64,000 nt of DNA from Shinisaurus crocodilurus (GCA_021292165.1 CM037876.1:206606200-206670199); one strand, 5' to 3'; positions 11,137 to 22,869 are shown, numbered from the stretch's first letter. Program-made: numbers and translations. Notes: generated by a model not told the origin, from the sequence alone.

Positions 11137-11460
11137 GCTTCATAAAACCACAGAAGACAATGCAGTCATGGGAATATCATCAAAGCAAGGCTGGCTGGAG
11201 AGAGACATTCATTTTATCAGGCCCATGAAAGCATATATTGCTAGTCTTTAAGATGCCACTAATCTATGTTCTTATAGCTATTTCAAGGCAGGACTCCTGT
11301 GCATTTATCGCTTGCATGACAGGTGCCACCTCTCTGAGTGCAGAGCTGATGTAATGGGAATGAATTGAACCTCAGCTGCTGAAATTCATCCATGGTTAAC
11401 CTCTGTTCTTTTGCAAGGCATCCTAAATCCCATAAATGGATTGCTGTTGGTTCTCTATGG
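11137..11460. other. Intergenic, nothing recognised
   Basis: No gene or clear repeat seen. Confidence 0.4.
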
Positions 11461-11592
11461 CGCAATCCTATGCATGCATGTTGAAACAGAAAAAAAAGTC
11501 CTACAACTCCCAGCATCCCCCAGCCAGCATGGCTGGCTGGGGAATGCTGGGAGTTGTAGGACCTTTTTCTGTCTAAACATGCATGGGTGTCC
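11461..11592. mobile_element. Foldback MITE, GCAATCCTATGCATG ends with CTACAACTCCCAGCAT core
   Basis: Left arm runs GCGCAATCCTATGCATG, AGTCCTACAACTCCCAGCAT; the right arm is its near-perfect complement around CCAGCCAGCATGGCTGGCTGG. Members at 31314, 53003 and 60586 have the same plan. Confidence 0.75.
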
Positions 11593-12472
11593 ATATTCTT
11601 TACATTTCTTTTCTCCTCTCATTTGCTCCTGTTCCCCCACCCCTGACAGCTGAGTATATCCTGCTAAAACTAGTGTGTGTAGAAAAGTAGAGAGTGGTTG
11701 CAAGAAAGCCTCTTCTTCTCTATGCAGCTAGGAATAATTTTAGCAGTGTACACACAGTTGTAGGCACAGAGGTCACACACAGAACAACAGATTTCCTGGC
11801 CTACTCTCTGGGGAGCAGTAGTCCAAGAAAAGCTGGTCATGTTCCATTAAAATGGATTTTTCTAGGATGGGATTCCCCGGACCTTGTCTGTTGTCTTCCT
11901 GCTCCAGAAACAAAGACGTACTGATCTACCCCTGGAGACTGTCCCATAATAAAGGCACTTACTGGGGTAGCTACAGTCATCAAGGTCTGTTAGGGTAATG
12001 TGACTGCATCCAAGGCAGCAATTTTAGATGCACTTACTCAGAAGTAAGTCCCATTGAAGTCAGGATGCCTCATTTCAGAACACGCATGCATAGACTTGGA
12101 CTTGGAAGCTTACTTACTTGTAAGTAAATATTATTGAAATGAATGGGACTAACGTACTTCCAGGCAACGGCGTGGAATCAATGAATCCCTTGCCAAATTT
12201 CAAGTAGCTGAGGCTGAATTCATCAATATTCACATCAAAATGAAAGAGGTGGCAATCCAAACAGCCAAAGGAACCTCATGTTTTGTTCCAGTTCAGTTTG
12301 TTTTAGATTTTTGATACTTGAAAACATCTCCTCTTTTTAAATGCCATACCTGGATGGGTTTTGTTTGTTTGTTTGTTGTTTTCACTGTGCACCGTGCAAA
12401 AACTGTCCTTGTGAAAAGTGAAGCTGTGCTAGAAACATATCCAAAATGACCCTGTCCCCTGAATGCAGCCCT
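11593..12472. other. Intergenic with degenerate MITE units near 12020-12170
   Basis: Two CCTATGCA-type fragments (ACTCAGAAGTAAGTCCCATTG at 12038 and AATGAATGGGACTAACGTAC at 12139). The rest shows nothing recognised. Confidence 0.4.
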
Positions 12473-12960
12473 TAGGAACACAGGAAGCTGTCTCATACCG
12501 AGTCAGACCACTGGCCCATCTAGCCCAGTATTGTCAACACTGGCTCAGTTCAGACAGCACAATAACCCACACTCAAGGGTTGAGTGTGGGTTGTCATTGA
12601 ACCATGGGTTGTTGAAACATGGGTTGTTGTGTTGTCTGAACCCAGTTAACCACGAACAACCCAACAAACCATGGGTTCTCTTCATGGGTTGTTCATTGTT
12701 AACAAACCATGCTTTGTCAGTGTGGCAGGGTTCACACAACACGATAACCCACATTTCAACGACAACCCACATTCAACCCATACTCAACCCTGGAGTGCGG
12801 GTTATTGTGTTGTTTGAACCCAGTCACTGACTGGCATCAGCCCTCCATGGTTTCAGGCAGGATTCTTTCCTAGCCCTACCTGGAGATGCTGCTGGGGATC
12901 GAACCTGGGACCTTCTGCGTGCAAAGCAGGTGCTCTGTCTCACTGAGCAACGCCCCTTCC
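12473..12960 (-). mobile_element. tRNA-derived SINE split by a double foldback insertion
   Basis: On the minus strand it begins GCTCAGTGAGACAGAGCA (A-box-like) and GGTTCGATCCC (B box), i.e. a tRNA-type Pol III promoter, and ends with the block TGGGCTAGATGGGCCAGTGG and AGGCAGCTTCC-like sequence near 12480. The normal internal ACACTGACTGGCAGTGG block is broken at about 12541-12826. Confidence 0.75.
12544..12825. mobile_element. Pair of adjacent foldback units inside the SINE
   Basis: The motif GTTCAGACARCACAATAACCCA occurs four times with alternating orientation: plus at 12546, minus ending 12650, plus at 12728, minus ending 12824. Each plus/minus pair bounds a palindromic unit of about 100 bp rich in AACCCAC/GTGGGTT; about 78 bp of related sequence lies between. 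CACTG flanks both sides of the whole. Probably hAT-related MITEs. Confidence 0.6.
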
Positions 12961-13075
12961 ATTCTCTTGCTTCAGGACAGAGCAGTAACAAAATGAGCAG
13001 CATCATTTGAGGAATAACGTACCGCCAACTGCCTCCTCCTGATCCCCCCCACCCCCTGCCCAGTAGAATTGGGTG

Positions 13076-13077
<2 letters not shown>

Positions 13078-13132
<55 letters not shown>
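13078..13132. repeat. (ATA)n microsatellite
   Basis: About 18 perfect ATA units. It creates poly-Ile and poly-Tyr open frames that are artefacts. Confidence 0.95.
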
Positions 13133-13134
<2 letters not shown>

Positions 13135-13137
13135 CGT

Positions 13138-13800
13138 CGTCGTCATCTCTGCACGTCCAAGCTGCCAATCCCTGGTGGTTTGTGGGCGCCGGCCGGGCGC
13201 TTGCAAAGCAGCCTCGAAGCTCCCGAATGCGGCCGGGTCTTCCTTGGAAAGCGGCCGCTCCTGTGTCGCCCCCCGGGCCGCTCTCGGACCGAGGCGAGGC
13301 GAGCTGTTCCGGGCACCGATTTCCCCCGCGCCGGCTCTGCCTTCAGCCCGCGGCCCCGGCCCCATCCTCGCAGACAGTTTTGATGAGTGGGTTTTTGTCC
13401 GGATGGTTTGTAATGGTGCCTGTTTTGGGGTGTCCCGGGGGGTCCGGGAAGCTTTAATTCGCTCACAAAGGCTCATTTGCAGGTCAATGGCGTGGCACAC
13501 TCGCCTCTCCCCTCCGCCTCCGAGGCCTTTTGTTCCCCCTCGCCTGCTCCTCACGCCAGATGGCCGCGGAAAATGCTAATTTCTCTCTCTCTCTTTTCGC
13601 CTTTAATTGCGGCTCTTTGCAGATGGGGGCCGCGGAGTGTGTGCTTCATTCAAATGAGATTTGCTTTTGGGTTTCCAGGCACGTTTCTTAAAGTCCTATC
13701 CGAGTCAGGCAGGGATTACTTTGACAGGGAAGTGATTAGATTAAAATCTGCACATGGGCCCTGCTTCGATGCTCTCCCCACCCCCACCCCCCGCACGGTC
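13138..13800. promoter_or_regulatory. CpG-rich, repeat-free candidate regulatory block
   Basis: CpG-dense sequence (13140-13380) followed by a block with TTTAATTGCGG, CATTCAAATGAGATTTGC, GCTAATTT and GATTAGATTAAAATC, i.e. several homeodomain and POU-type core sites. No interspersed repeat, no convincing coding frame. The mix suggests a CpG island and/or conserved developmental element; conservation is not tested. Confidence 0.45.
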
Positions 13801-14155
13801 TAGCCACCCTAGGATCAAGTCTGCGCTTGGGACCCCAGCCTGAGAGCTGCTGCAGAAATGCATGCCCCTTCCTTGAGAGCTGCGGCATCAGAGATCAAAC
13901 AGAACACCACAAAGAGAACATTCGGGCAACATCTCAAACACCCAGGAAAGCGGTTCAGGTGCTCCGGGGTGAATCGAGGGCAGAGTTCAGAAACAGACGC
14001 TCCAGAGGTAGAGAAAGTGCTGGATGCTCAGGTGATGTGGTATAATGTGAAGCAGCGGTGTGCAGGGAGAAGTTGCAGCATCGTCCCCTTTTTGAAAGAT
14101 CAGGTGGTGTGAATCATCCCCCTTATAGGGCTGTGGGTGGAAGTATGCAAGCAGA
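13801..14155. other. Intergenic, nothing recognised
   Basis: No gene or repeat recognised; open frames here lack any family signature. Confidence 0.4.
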
Positions 14156-14530
14156 GCTGGTACTACCATGAGGCGGTGGCCTCGGGCAGTAGATTCTGGG
14201 AGATGGCAGCACAGTGTTGGAGGAGAAAGTTGTGTGCCACATGGCCTGCCTTGTGCGTGCTCGCTCGCTCGCTCTCAAATTATTTCTAGGCCACCTTTAA
14301 GCATGGAACCCTTGCAAGGTGGTGTGCAGGATAAAAACCACACAAAGTGGATACCTCTGAACTAGTCTGCTGCCTTCAGGTGCAGCGAAGGACACTGCCC
14401 TATCGCCAGTGTTGAAGAAAGATTCAACTGCCAATCCAGTTGGCTTTTGTACATGGAATGGGGGATTGGTGCCATCTTGTTCTTTGCCTCAGGCAGCAAC
14501 ATGCCGTGGACTGCCCCTGTGTGCAAGTAT
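14156..14530. mobile_element. Diverged copy of a GAGGCAGC-type foldback element
   Basis: GGTACTACCATGAGGCGGTGGCCTCGGGCAG at the left and TTTGCCTCAGGCAGCAACAT at the right are complementary, and the internal CTGCCTTCAGGTGCAG resembles the element at 59225-59525 in reverse. Contains (GCTC)n and a (CA)n stretch. Confidence 0.45.
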
Positions 14531-14794
14531 TTACTTTCTTCCTATCCATCCAGCACACACACACAGAGACAAACAAACAAACAGAGAGGGGCCATATTTA
14601 AACTGGGCCGCTGAATGATAAGTCACCAAGAGTGGTGGAACATGTGAGAATGTGTCCGTTGCCCTACAGATCCTCCCTGGATATCCCTTACCAGGATCAC
14701 CTGCATCAAGGCACAGTGACTATTGGCCTGGTCTGCACATGCAGGAGAATTCGGTGGTAGAACAGGTTGTGGTAGGTGGCAGGGAAGGGCGGTA

Positions 14795-14965
14795 GGTAGC
14801 TCAGTAGCTGAGCACTTGCTTTGCCTGTGCAAGGTCCCAAGTTCCATCCTGGTATCTCTAGGGAGGTCTGGAAAAGACTCTTGTCTGAAATGCTGGGATA
14901 GACAAGACTGTGCTAGAGGGACCAGTGGTGTGTAAGACTCCTGTGTAAGGCAGCTTCCTGTGTTT
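14795..14965 (+). mobile_element. tRNA-derived SINE
   Basis: TAGCTCAGTAGCTGAGCAC (A box) and AAGTTCCATCC (diverged B box) are followed by CTGGGATAGACAAGACTG and AAGGCAGCTTCCTGTGTT at the 3' end. Same family as 12473 and 50600. Confidence 0.7.
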
Positions 14966-15129
14966 TGGTTTTGAATGTTCCTCCACATTTAAAAACAACT
15001 TCTCCCTGCAAACAACAATCTTGCCCAGAGGGAGAATGGTTCTGTTCTAGCTCTTTTTATCTGCTGTGCTGGTTTCCTATTTGCCTGATGTCAGGGAGCA
15101 TTCACAAATGTGGTTCTCTTACCTAGACT

Positions 15130-15380
15130 GTACATAGGAGCATAACATAAGAACATAAGAAGAGCCCTGCTGGATCAGGCCAAGGGTCCATCTAGTCCAG
15201 CATTCTGTTCACACAGTGGCCAACCAGGTGCCCATGGGAAACCCACAAGCAGGACATGAGTGCAACAGCACCCTCCTGCCCATGATCCCCAGCAACTGGT
15301 GTACCAAGGCATACTGCCTCTGATTCTGGAAGTAGCATGTAGCCAGTTTCTTCTACCACACACTCTACATCTCATTCTGC
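15130..15380 (-). mobile_element. CR1/L3-type LINE 3' UTR
   Basis: Minus strand ends with GGCCTGATCCAGCAGGGCTC and TTCTTATGTTCTTATG, a CR1-type terminal repeat, preceded by CTGGTTGGCCACTGTGTGAA and ATGCTGGACTAGATGGACCC. The same terminal block closes the copy at 26530-28200. Confidence 0.75.
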
Positions 15381-15424
15381 TTCGTGTGTAGACCTCAGTT
15401 TACCTGTCCGTTATATAGGATGTA

Positions 15425-15944
15425 AACTGCAATCCTAAAGACACTTACTAGGGAGTCAGCCCTAGTGAGCACACAGAGACTTGCTTCTGAGTAAGTATGC
15501 ACTGTGCTTGCCAGTGCCAAGAGAGTTTTGTATTTTGTCCTCAAAACAACTCTGTAAATCAGAGCAGGATTATTATTCCCAATTTACAGATCTGGTTAAA
15601 ATGTCTACCAACTGAAGCATACTTCAAAACACTCTCTCTCTCTCTCTGTATATGTGTGAGAGAGAGCAAGAGTGTGTATGTGTGAATTCATAAGCAGGTA
15701 CTAGTTAGGTGAAACCAACAATGTTTTCATTCTTATATATATTTATTCGTTGTTCTTATTTATAACTAGAGAACGGATCCGGCTTTGCACGGGTTGGAGT
15801 AGTGCTTAGTTTAAGCCTTCATGCAAACCTATGCAGCCAGAGAGTTGGACATTTTGTGTCCACCCCATCTGAGTGAAGCCACATGCCCACTGGCACCTCT
15901 AGGCACGGACAGAGCCAGGAACACCCCTGTAGCACCTTAAGAGA
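15425..15944. other. MITE fragment, (TC)n tract and a CGGCTTTGCACGGGT-type repeat start
   Basis: A CCTATGCA-type fragment (15425-15500), CTCTCTCT at 15631-15646, then ACGGATCCGGCTTTGCACGGG near 15773, a motif seen at the end of some dispersed reptile repeats. No gene seen. Confidence 0.4.
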
Positions 15945-15954
15945 GGAATCTGTC

Positions 15955-16275
15955 CACTCCATTCCCCTGAGGGCCGGGGTGGCGTCCTACAGCGGGGGGG
16001 GGGGCATATAACTGTGTCCCTTGGCCTACTAATATCCTCTGCCTTTGGACAGTATTGACTGGAAAGCTATGCACTGGTTAGGGCAATCTGCCCTTACTGA
16101 CTGAAAATGCTGGAGGGGTTTGACCACTCCATTCACCTGAGGGGGGGCTGCCCCACAGTAGTGGGAGGGGCACGCATATTAACTCAGTCCCTCGACCTAC
16201 TAATCTCCCCCAGCTTCAAACTGCAAAGCGATGTGCTGGTTAGCAAAGTCTGCCCCTAGTGACTGAAGATGTTAC
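15955..16275 (+). repeat. Two diverged tandem units of about 165 bp
   Basis: CTCCATTCCCCTGAGGG .. GACTGAAAATG (15957-16110) is followed by CTCCATTCACCTGAGGG .. GACTGAAGATG (16126-16270). Shared landmarks in order are a G-run, ATATTAACTC/ATATAACTG, CCTACTAAT, GCTGGTTAG and TCTGCCC. Confidence 0.65.
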
Positions 16276-16404
16276 TGCAGCCATCAACCGCACAGACACA
16301 TTGCAAACATTTAAATTAATTAAAATTAGTTTATGCGTTTAAAAAACAAAATAACCCAGAGGTGCACACCCCTTGGGTTCCCTTAGCATGCATGCAAAAT
16401 TTCA

Positions 16405-16530
16405 GTTGTTCTTTATTTATTTAATATATTTCTACACCGCCTATCAGCCAAAAGGCTCCCTGGGAGGTTTACAAGAAAAAACAAACAGAATAAGAACAAT
16501 CATCTTAAAACCAAAAGTACCGGTAAGCTG
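16405..16530 (-). mobile_element. L2/CR1-type LINE 3' tail
   Basis: TTTATTTATTTAATATATTT then AGCCAAAAGGCTCCCTGGG and ATCATCTTAAAACCAAAAG match the start of the copy at 34560-34724. Confidence 0.75.
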
Positions 16531-17179
16531 AAGTAAGATTTGAAGGAAGGGATTGCTGCACACAGCTCTAAGCCACATGAATCAATTGAATTAGCTGTCA
16601 TTGAGTAGTGCTTTATTAATACACAAAAGGAAAAAGATCAAATCACATATTTTTTAAAAATGTCCATGATACCCTATATTGAATGTAGTTAAAGCAAAAT
16701 TTGCAAACACAAACTAGCATATTGAACTTTAAAGCAGAGTTACTACTGATCAATTGAGGGCTCGTGCATGCACATCTCACACACTAACGCATCCCAGGGT
16801 AAATTTGCTTTGTGTGAGCAGTCCCCAGGCCTGCATTTTGCTAGAATTCAGCTGCATATTGAACTCCTAGTAGCCTTTTCTCTTGTCTCTAATGGATTCC
16901 ATTTAAAACTGCTTAAAGCTAGGCGTGCAACCTGCCTTAGTGCAAATACCACGATCACCTCTGGGTCATACAACAATGCAGAGATAAAAATGTGCTTAAA
17001 ATATCTGGGGCTGCTTTAATGCCTGATGATGCACATTTCAAATCATGTTGTAGGTGGGATTTTGGTTTAAGCCTCTTTAGTGTTAAGATGAGCTCCACTG
17101 TTTTTAGAAACCAAGAAGAGCTAAGCTTAAGTGACTTGCCCAGGCTCATCTAATAAATTAGTGGCAGAGTTCAGCAGTA
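16531..17179. other. Intergenic, nothing recognised
   Basis: No gene or classifiable repeat seen. Confidence 0.4.
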
Positions 17180-17620
17180 ATCCCAAGACTTTTCCTTATC
17201 CATTAAAACCAGTGCTAACATTAACATTCAAAGCCCTAAATGGTTTGGGTCCAGGCTATCTGAAGGAACGCCTTGTCCTGTATGCGCCTACCCGAACCCT
17301 GAGATCCTCTTTGGAGGTCCTTGAGAGCCCCCTCTAAAGGAAGCTAGGAGGGTGGCTACTAGGGGAAGGGACTTCTCAGTTGTGGCACCCATTTATGGAA
17401 TCAGCTCCACAAAGAGGTGCGCCTGGCGCCTACCCTCTATTCTTTTAGGCGCCAGGTGAAAACCTTTTTATTCTCCCAATATTTTAATGGTTAGATTTTT
17501 ATTCCCATTTTTATTATCACTACTGTACCTCCAGACTGCTTCATTTGGCTGCTTTTGTCTTATTGTATTATATTATATTGTGTTTGTATATTTATATTAA
17601 TGATACCGTAGATAAGACAC
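17180..17620 (+). mobile_element. L2/CR1-type LINE, ORF2 C-terminus and 3' UTR
   Basis: Reads LTFKALNGLGPGYLKERLVL and YAPTRTLRSSLEVL, then in a shifted frame the VVAPHLWNQL-like block, and ends with CCTTTTTATTCTCCC and the AT-rich tail. Very close relative of the inverted copy at 34560-35260. Confidence 0.8.
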
Positions 17621-18140
17621 TAATTCTCAGCCCCAGTCTATCATATGCAGCATAGGCAAACTAATACCAAACTATCTTAGCTTTAAGAAAAATTCCAGTG
17701 GCTTTGTACATAGCAAAATGTGATTGTACAAAGGGGCTGCTCTGTGTATTGTTCTTGACATGTTTCTAGCCATCTTAGACAAAACACCTATAACCATGTT
17801 AAAAAATAAAGCTACTGGAAATGTCAAAATGCAAGAAAATTGGGTTTTTTTTCTCAATCATCCTCTTCAGAAAAAAATTATCTTACTGAACACTTGAATC
17901 CCATTGAACATTAACACACACAACTTCCAGTGAATTTGTTTGGAAGTAGGGTGCAGCTATTAAAAACATTTCTGTTATTGAAAGCAACTCACACAAATGA
18001 GCAAAACATCACAGCCACACATATTCAAGCCTACAGATTGCCCATATTCTTATTTTAAAAATACTTCCAGTTGATTCGTTTACTGCTTAATAGGCCATCC
18101 TATATGATCTTTAAAAGAAAATAATTCAAGAACCTTTATT
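17621..18140. other. Intergenic, nothing recognised
   Basis: AT-rich; no gene or clear repeat seen. Confidence 0.4.
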
Positions 18141-18870
18141 TGCTTAGAGGCTTGCCAGTAAAAAGGCCCCAAGCCTTAATCCCCTTTCTGCTACACACCA
18201 ATGAAACTTAGGAGGCTCTTTGACTATTGACTTTTTCACGTGGAAACCGATCTGCTGAGACTGGAAGTGAAAAGAGGCCATTCCTTGCAACAACAACAAA
18301 AAAAGAAACTCTGAAGAAGTCGTCATCCTTGGCTTGTGTTGTAGCAGCAGCAACAGCAGCAAAAGCTTTCTGATCCTCAGATTTGTAAACTTGTAGACAT
18401 AATAATGCCATTTCTCTAGTGTTAGCAGGTGTCCTGTCTGGAAGTTGCTGCCTCAGCCTCCAGCAGTGCTGGGAATTAGAAAATTGTCTGTCTTTCCTGA
18501 ACCGTGAAGTGCTTCTCTTAAATAAAGGCCAGGTCAGATGTTAAAGGGACATTCTTGTCTTCTGAAGCCGAAATAATCTACAGTCACGTAGAGAAATGAA
18601 GGCATCCTCCTCCTTCTCCTGAAATGGTCAATCTCTTGATCCGCCATTCTGTTCTGAAGATTGAGAGAACGGGTGAGCAAACAAATCAATAAAAGCTGCT
18701 CCTACTTCCTTGACAGAGCCCCCTCTCCATTGCCATTATGTGCTCCATATCGCTGAACCGTCTTAAGTTTTCCTGTTGAGCCTTGACTGTTACAAGCAAT
18801 ATATAACGTCATTGAAAATTATTTCAGAGTTTCTTCTCCCCACCTCCCTTTAATCCATTCTGTTGCTGGC
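18141..18870. other. Repeat-poor intergenic stretch
   Basis: Apart from short CAA and GCA runs near 18290-18360, no dispersed repeat is recognised. Includes TATATAACGTCATTG near 18802. It could be a conserved noncoding region, but nothing specific supports that. Confidence 0.3.
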
Positions 18871-19080
18871 ATGGAGCTGCATTGCTTCTACTGGGTTAAA
18901 AGCCATGACTCTGCGGACATCTAAAAACTAATATGATACACTACAATCAGTTATATTTTGTTTCCAGTCCCCTGCCTAATTCATTTTTGGGTATGAAACA
19001 ATTAACAGATCAATCCTATGGTTGTGGGGGGGAGGCAGCGGGGGAGATTCCATGGTGGAGCTACCACCACTTCCTAAACC

Positions 19081-19432
19081 AAGGGTGGGGAACCTCTTTG
19101 AGCCTGAGGGCTGAACTCAGTTTCAGGAAAGGTCTCACCCTTCCTGTGGTGGGCAGGGCCAAAGGCAAGAAGGGTGGGGGGCTGAGATCCAAATAAATAA
19201 ATTAATAAATAAATACCAGCATATTTCAGCTTGGAAGTTCCTACTGCTGGTAACTAAGCCTTAGGAGAGGCATTTCAGTGTTTTAGAAACGGGGGGGGGG
19301 GGGACTGCAGAAAAGCCAGGAAACAACCAAATGAAAGGTGGTTGGGGAAAGGGGGGGAGGAGAAGGGTGTGTGGCCAATGGGGAACCCCGGAGGGCCAGC
19401 TTCGGTCCCCAGGTCAGAGGTTCTTCAGTCCT
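19081..19432. mobile_element. hAT-type nonautonomous element
   Basis: Left end CAAGGGTGGGGAACCTCTTT and right end AGGTCAGAGGTTCTTCAGTCCTG are imperfect inverted repeats of hAT type. The middle holds short AAATAAAT repeats and G-runs. Confidence 0.5.
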
Positions 19433-19639
19433 GTGCTGTTCTAAGCTTTGCTGGCTTGCAGCGGCCAGGGCAGGAGGGGTATGGGGGTGGGGTGTTGTTT
19501 TTTTAAAAAACTGACCTCCCTCCGATTATGGTCAATGGAAGGGAAGTAAGTATGCCAGCTCCAGGGTTGGCGTTGTTGAGGGCTCTTCTTAGTGACATGT
19601 TGTGGGAATGAGAGGGCTATAAAAATAAAAGACAGAGAG

Positions 19640-19797
19640 CATGTGAATCTAATTCAGGGGGGAGGGTCATGTATGACCCTCCAGATATTGCTGGACTGCA
19701 ATGCCCATCAGCCCTAGCCAGCAGAGCCAATGGTGAGGGATGGTGGAAGTTCCAGTCCAATTACATCTGCAGGGCCATGTGATTCCCATCCCTGATC
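19640..19797. mobile_element. Foldback MITE related to the ACTACAACTCCCA family
   Basis: CCAGATATTGCTGGACTGCAATGC and CATCAGCCCTAGCCAGCA pair with ATGGTGGAAGTTCCAGTCCAA and ATCTGCAGGGCCATGTGATTCCC. Confidence 0.5.
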
Positions 19798-20173
19798 GGA
19801 TGGCTACTAACTTACCCTTAATTCTGCTTTACTAATTCCAACCCAAGATAGCTTAGGTTTCACCATGGAAATGATTGGCAAATGGAAATGATGCAGAATC
19901 TATTTTCAATCACCAATGTGTCATTTTGTGAAGGTGACACCATTTGTTAATATTCATGGTTTTATTATTAAAAATATTGATATCCTGCTTTTTAGCACGC
20001 ACACACACCCAGCAGATAAGAAGTAATTCTGATCTTACTTCTGATGTAAATCAAATGGGACAAGATTAGAGCACATGGCTTCATGGCGGTGATAGAGAGA
20101 AGGATCTCTGGGTGTAATGCAATAGATTGGCTAGGATTTCTGGCTCTCCATAGTTTAACAATTGCATGCAAAA

Positions 20174-20201
<28 letters not shown>
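20174..20201. repeat. (TG)n microsatellite
   Basis: About 14 TG units. Confidence 0.9.
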
Positions 20202-20204
<3 letters not shown>

Positions 20205-20334
20205 AACTGCCATAGCTAACCTTCTGCTAACCACTTATTTCTCAGTCTCTTTGTCTCCCCTGTAAAATATGAGTATTAGCTGATTGCCTTTGACCAGGTC
20301 TTTGTGCAGCTCAGCTGGTCAATTTTAGAGTTGT

Positions 20335-20640
20335 GTGTTATCATCATCATTTTTAATTTGTATGCTGCTTCCCTACACAATGTGCCAAAAGCGGCTCAGA
20401 AAACAAGAACAGCAATATGAAAACAAGAATGCATATCAATACATCAGTTGCAATAATCCACCATTACCATAACAACCCGAACAATTCATTTCTTTAATAC
20501 TAACATAACATTTTAAATTAATTACAAAATATGCAATATCAGCCATTAAGACACAATGTCAGTTGATACTAATCAGTAATTCATGAGCCAGAAACATGCC
20601 CCAGACCTTTCCAATGCATTGAGGTGTTAACAAAAACATA
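20335..20640 (-). mobile_element. LINE 3' UTR fragment
   Basis: Resembles in composition and order other minus-strand L2/CR1 tails here (ATTTGTATGCTGCTTCCCTACACA, GGCTCAGAAAACAAGAACA, long A-rich 3' UTR). Class only tentative. Confidence 0.4.
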
Positions 20641-21379
20641 ACCAATAACCACTTCCCCCAAAAGTGCTAAATGCAGGAAACAGCAAGCAGGTTTCTTACA
20701 ACCTGCAGCCACTGATCTGCCCCATGATCAACTTGCTCATTCTGGTGCAGTTCGTAAGTCTTCAGCAGAGACAAGGGGAGCGATGTTTTTTTGTCTCTTC
20801 CCCTGTGCTGCCTACAGATATTCCTGCTGCTTCTCTGTTTTAGAACCATAATCTTTAATGATGTGGCCCGTGTTCCGCACCAGTTCAATAGAGGCACTCC
20901 CAGAGGTGCCAAAAGAGGAGGCTAGCTGGGATCTGCATAGAGAGAAATCGGAACTATTTAGTTTAAATACCCCCAGAGACTCAGGGTGCTATTTCAGAAA
21001 CCAGTGATTTCTTGATCGCTCTGTCTAGCTTTAAATATATGAGAGTCAAAATACCTGTGCATCTCTATTTAATGCTAATTATGGGACTCTGCTCAAATCA
21101 ATACAAAATTACTGAGATACTCGGAATGACTTATTCTGGCTGGGCTGAGTAGCCACAGCAAAGATGGAAATCTTGTCTAAATTTTCTGTTATATCTGTTA
21201 CTTACCTAGGGGCACCTCTACAAGGCATGCTCTCTTCATACAAATTGCCCCCCAAACCAGGAGGGGTAGTACCTACACACCTGAAGTCTGCCCACCCCTG
21301 GCCTTGGGCCCCATTTCAGTATGTCTGAAATCTAATGCAGCCAAAGGAAGAGGTCGATACCTGGATTCTAACTCTCCAA
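20641..21379. other. Intergenic, nothing recognised
   Basis: No gene or clear repeat seen. Confidence 0.35.
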
Positions 21380-21500
21380 GCCAGCCTACCCCAAGCTGGT
21401 GTACTCAGATGTGTACACCACTACAATGCTGACTGGGGATGATGAGAGCTGTAGTCCAACACATCTGGAGCACATCAGCTTGAGGAACAGTGCTCTAAGC
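21380..21500. mobile_element. Foldback MITE, GTAGTCCAACACATCTGG family
   Basis: GGGGATGATGAGAGCTGTAG, TCCAACACATCTGGAGCA and its rough left complement mark a diverged copy. Confidence 0.55.
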
Positions 21501-22869
21501 CTATCTGGGACCTTCTGCATCACTTAACCCTTCCTGAGATACTGGCTTTCATATTCTTCTATATGTCAGAATAGCCCTTTCAAATCTAGTAGATTCTGCT
21601 CTTCTCGTTTGACTCAACAATGTTGTTTTGATAGCATTGCAGAGGCTTGGAGATGGTATGGTGGACTTCATTATCTGCAGTGTGAAGATTTGATTGGGGG
21701 GGGGGCTCCACGGTTTCTGGTCAAAGGTGTTGTGCAGGTTTTTATAGCATTTCATGCAGTGACAGCGAGAAACCGGAACAAACCTTCAGAAGTATGATCA
21801 AAATTTCTGCAGCAAATGACTGTTGTACAGTCGTCGGATGTACAATTTGGAACATCAGTGATGGATGCCCTATTGCATCGTGATTATAATGAGTAATACT
21901 CCTCTTTCTCACAGCCAGCATTCTTTTGAAACTATTTGCTTTTAATATCCCCCCCCCCCCCCCCAGTGCTGAAAGGATGGGTGCAAACCCATGTAAATGT
22001 ACAGGCAGCTCTCTTGAATGGATAAAGAAAGGTGCAGGATTCACGTAGGAGTGAAACTGACTTGCCCAGATGCTGCTTGGTTTAGTAAATTTCACTTCTT
22101 TATTGCTTTGTGTGGGACTTGGAGGAACAGCTACAAATAGGATTTAGGAAAGACGGTGCAGTGAGGCTCTCCATTTCCACCTATATTAGTTCAGAGCATG
22201 CCAACTCTCCCAGTTTCTGATTAGTGGCATTCATCATGCCATGAATTAAGTTGAGAAATTGTCCTGCTTGTGGAGTGTCAGCTCATTCTCTTGTTGTTTC
22301 TAAACTTCCAGTGGGTTTCCTATTATTTCTGCATAAAGCATTCACCTACAGGTCTGTAGTATGGAAACTGGAATGGCTTATTTGTTTTTGTATTAATTTT
22401 TTCATTGCGTTTTGTTTTCAGTGTATATCAATGTAACAAACAGAACCTTAACAACAGAAAGGCAAACTAAAGTAGAATAGAAAGGCTGGTAGAAGCGGAG
22501 GGGAAGGGTTGTGGGCCATTTTGCTCATTTCCCAAGTTTCAATATATGGGGGCATCATAAACAAAACTCTTTAGTTACAGGTAGGCATAGAGTTCAGAAC
22601 AGGCTTCTCATGTAGCCTAGTAAACATCTAATTTCTGTACTCTACAACATACAACTACTTCATGTATGGAAACCAGAGATACATTTTCTGCCCTTTGGTG
22701 GATTACTGGACTGTGTTCATTCTTCCAGTGTTGTAAAGCAATAAGTTTGACAACCAACAGGGCACAACCAGCCCATTTCTGCTGTCCTGGGATAAGGTGC
22801 CATACAACTGGGAGGTATCCTATCAATGCTATTCTGGCCATAGATTTTAGATCAGTTTCCAAAACCAAC
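21501..22869. other. Intergenic, one poly-C tract
   Basis: A run of C at 21951-21964. Short open frames without family signatures. Nothing else recognised. Confidence 0.35.

Noticed and set aside
12293..12830. Short frames in the split SINE and foldback region
   Set aside because: Noncoding Pol III element and MITE sequence; frames are by-products.
13003..13579. Several frames of 100-180 codons on both strands
   Set aside because: Produced by the (ATA)n tract (poly-Tyr, poly-Ile, poly-Leu) and CpG-rich DNA; no conserved motif in any frame.
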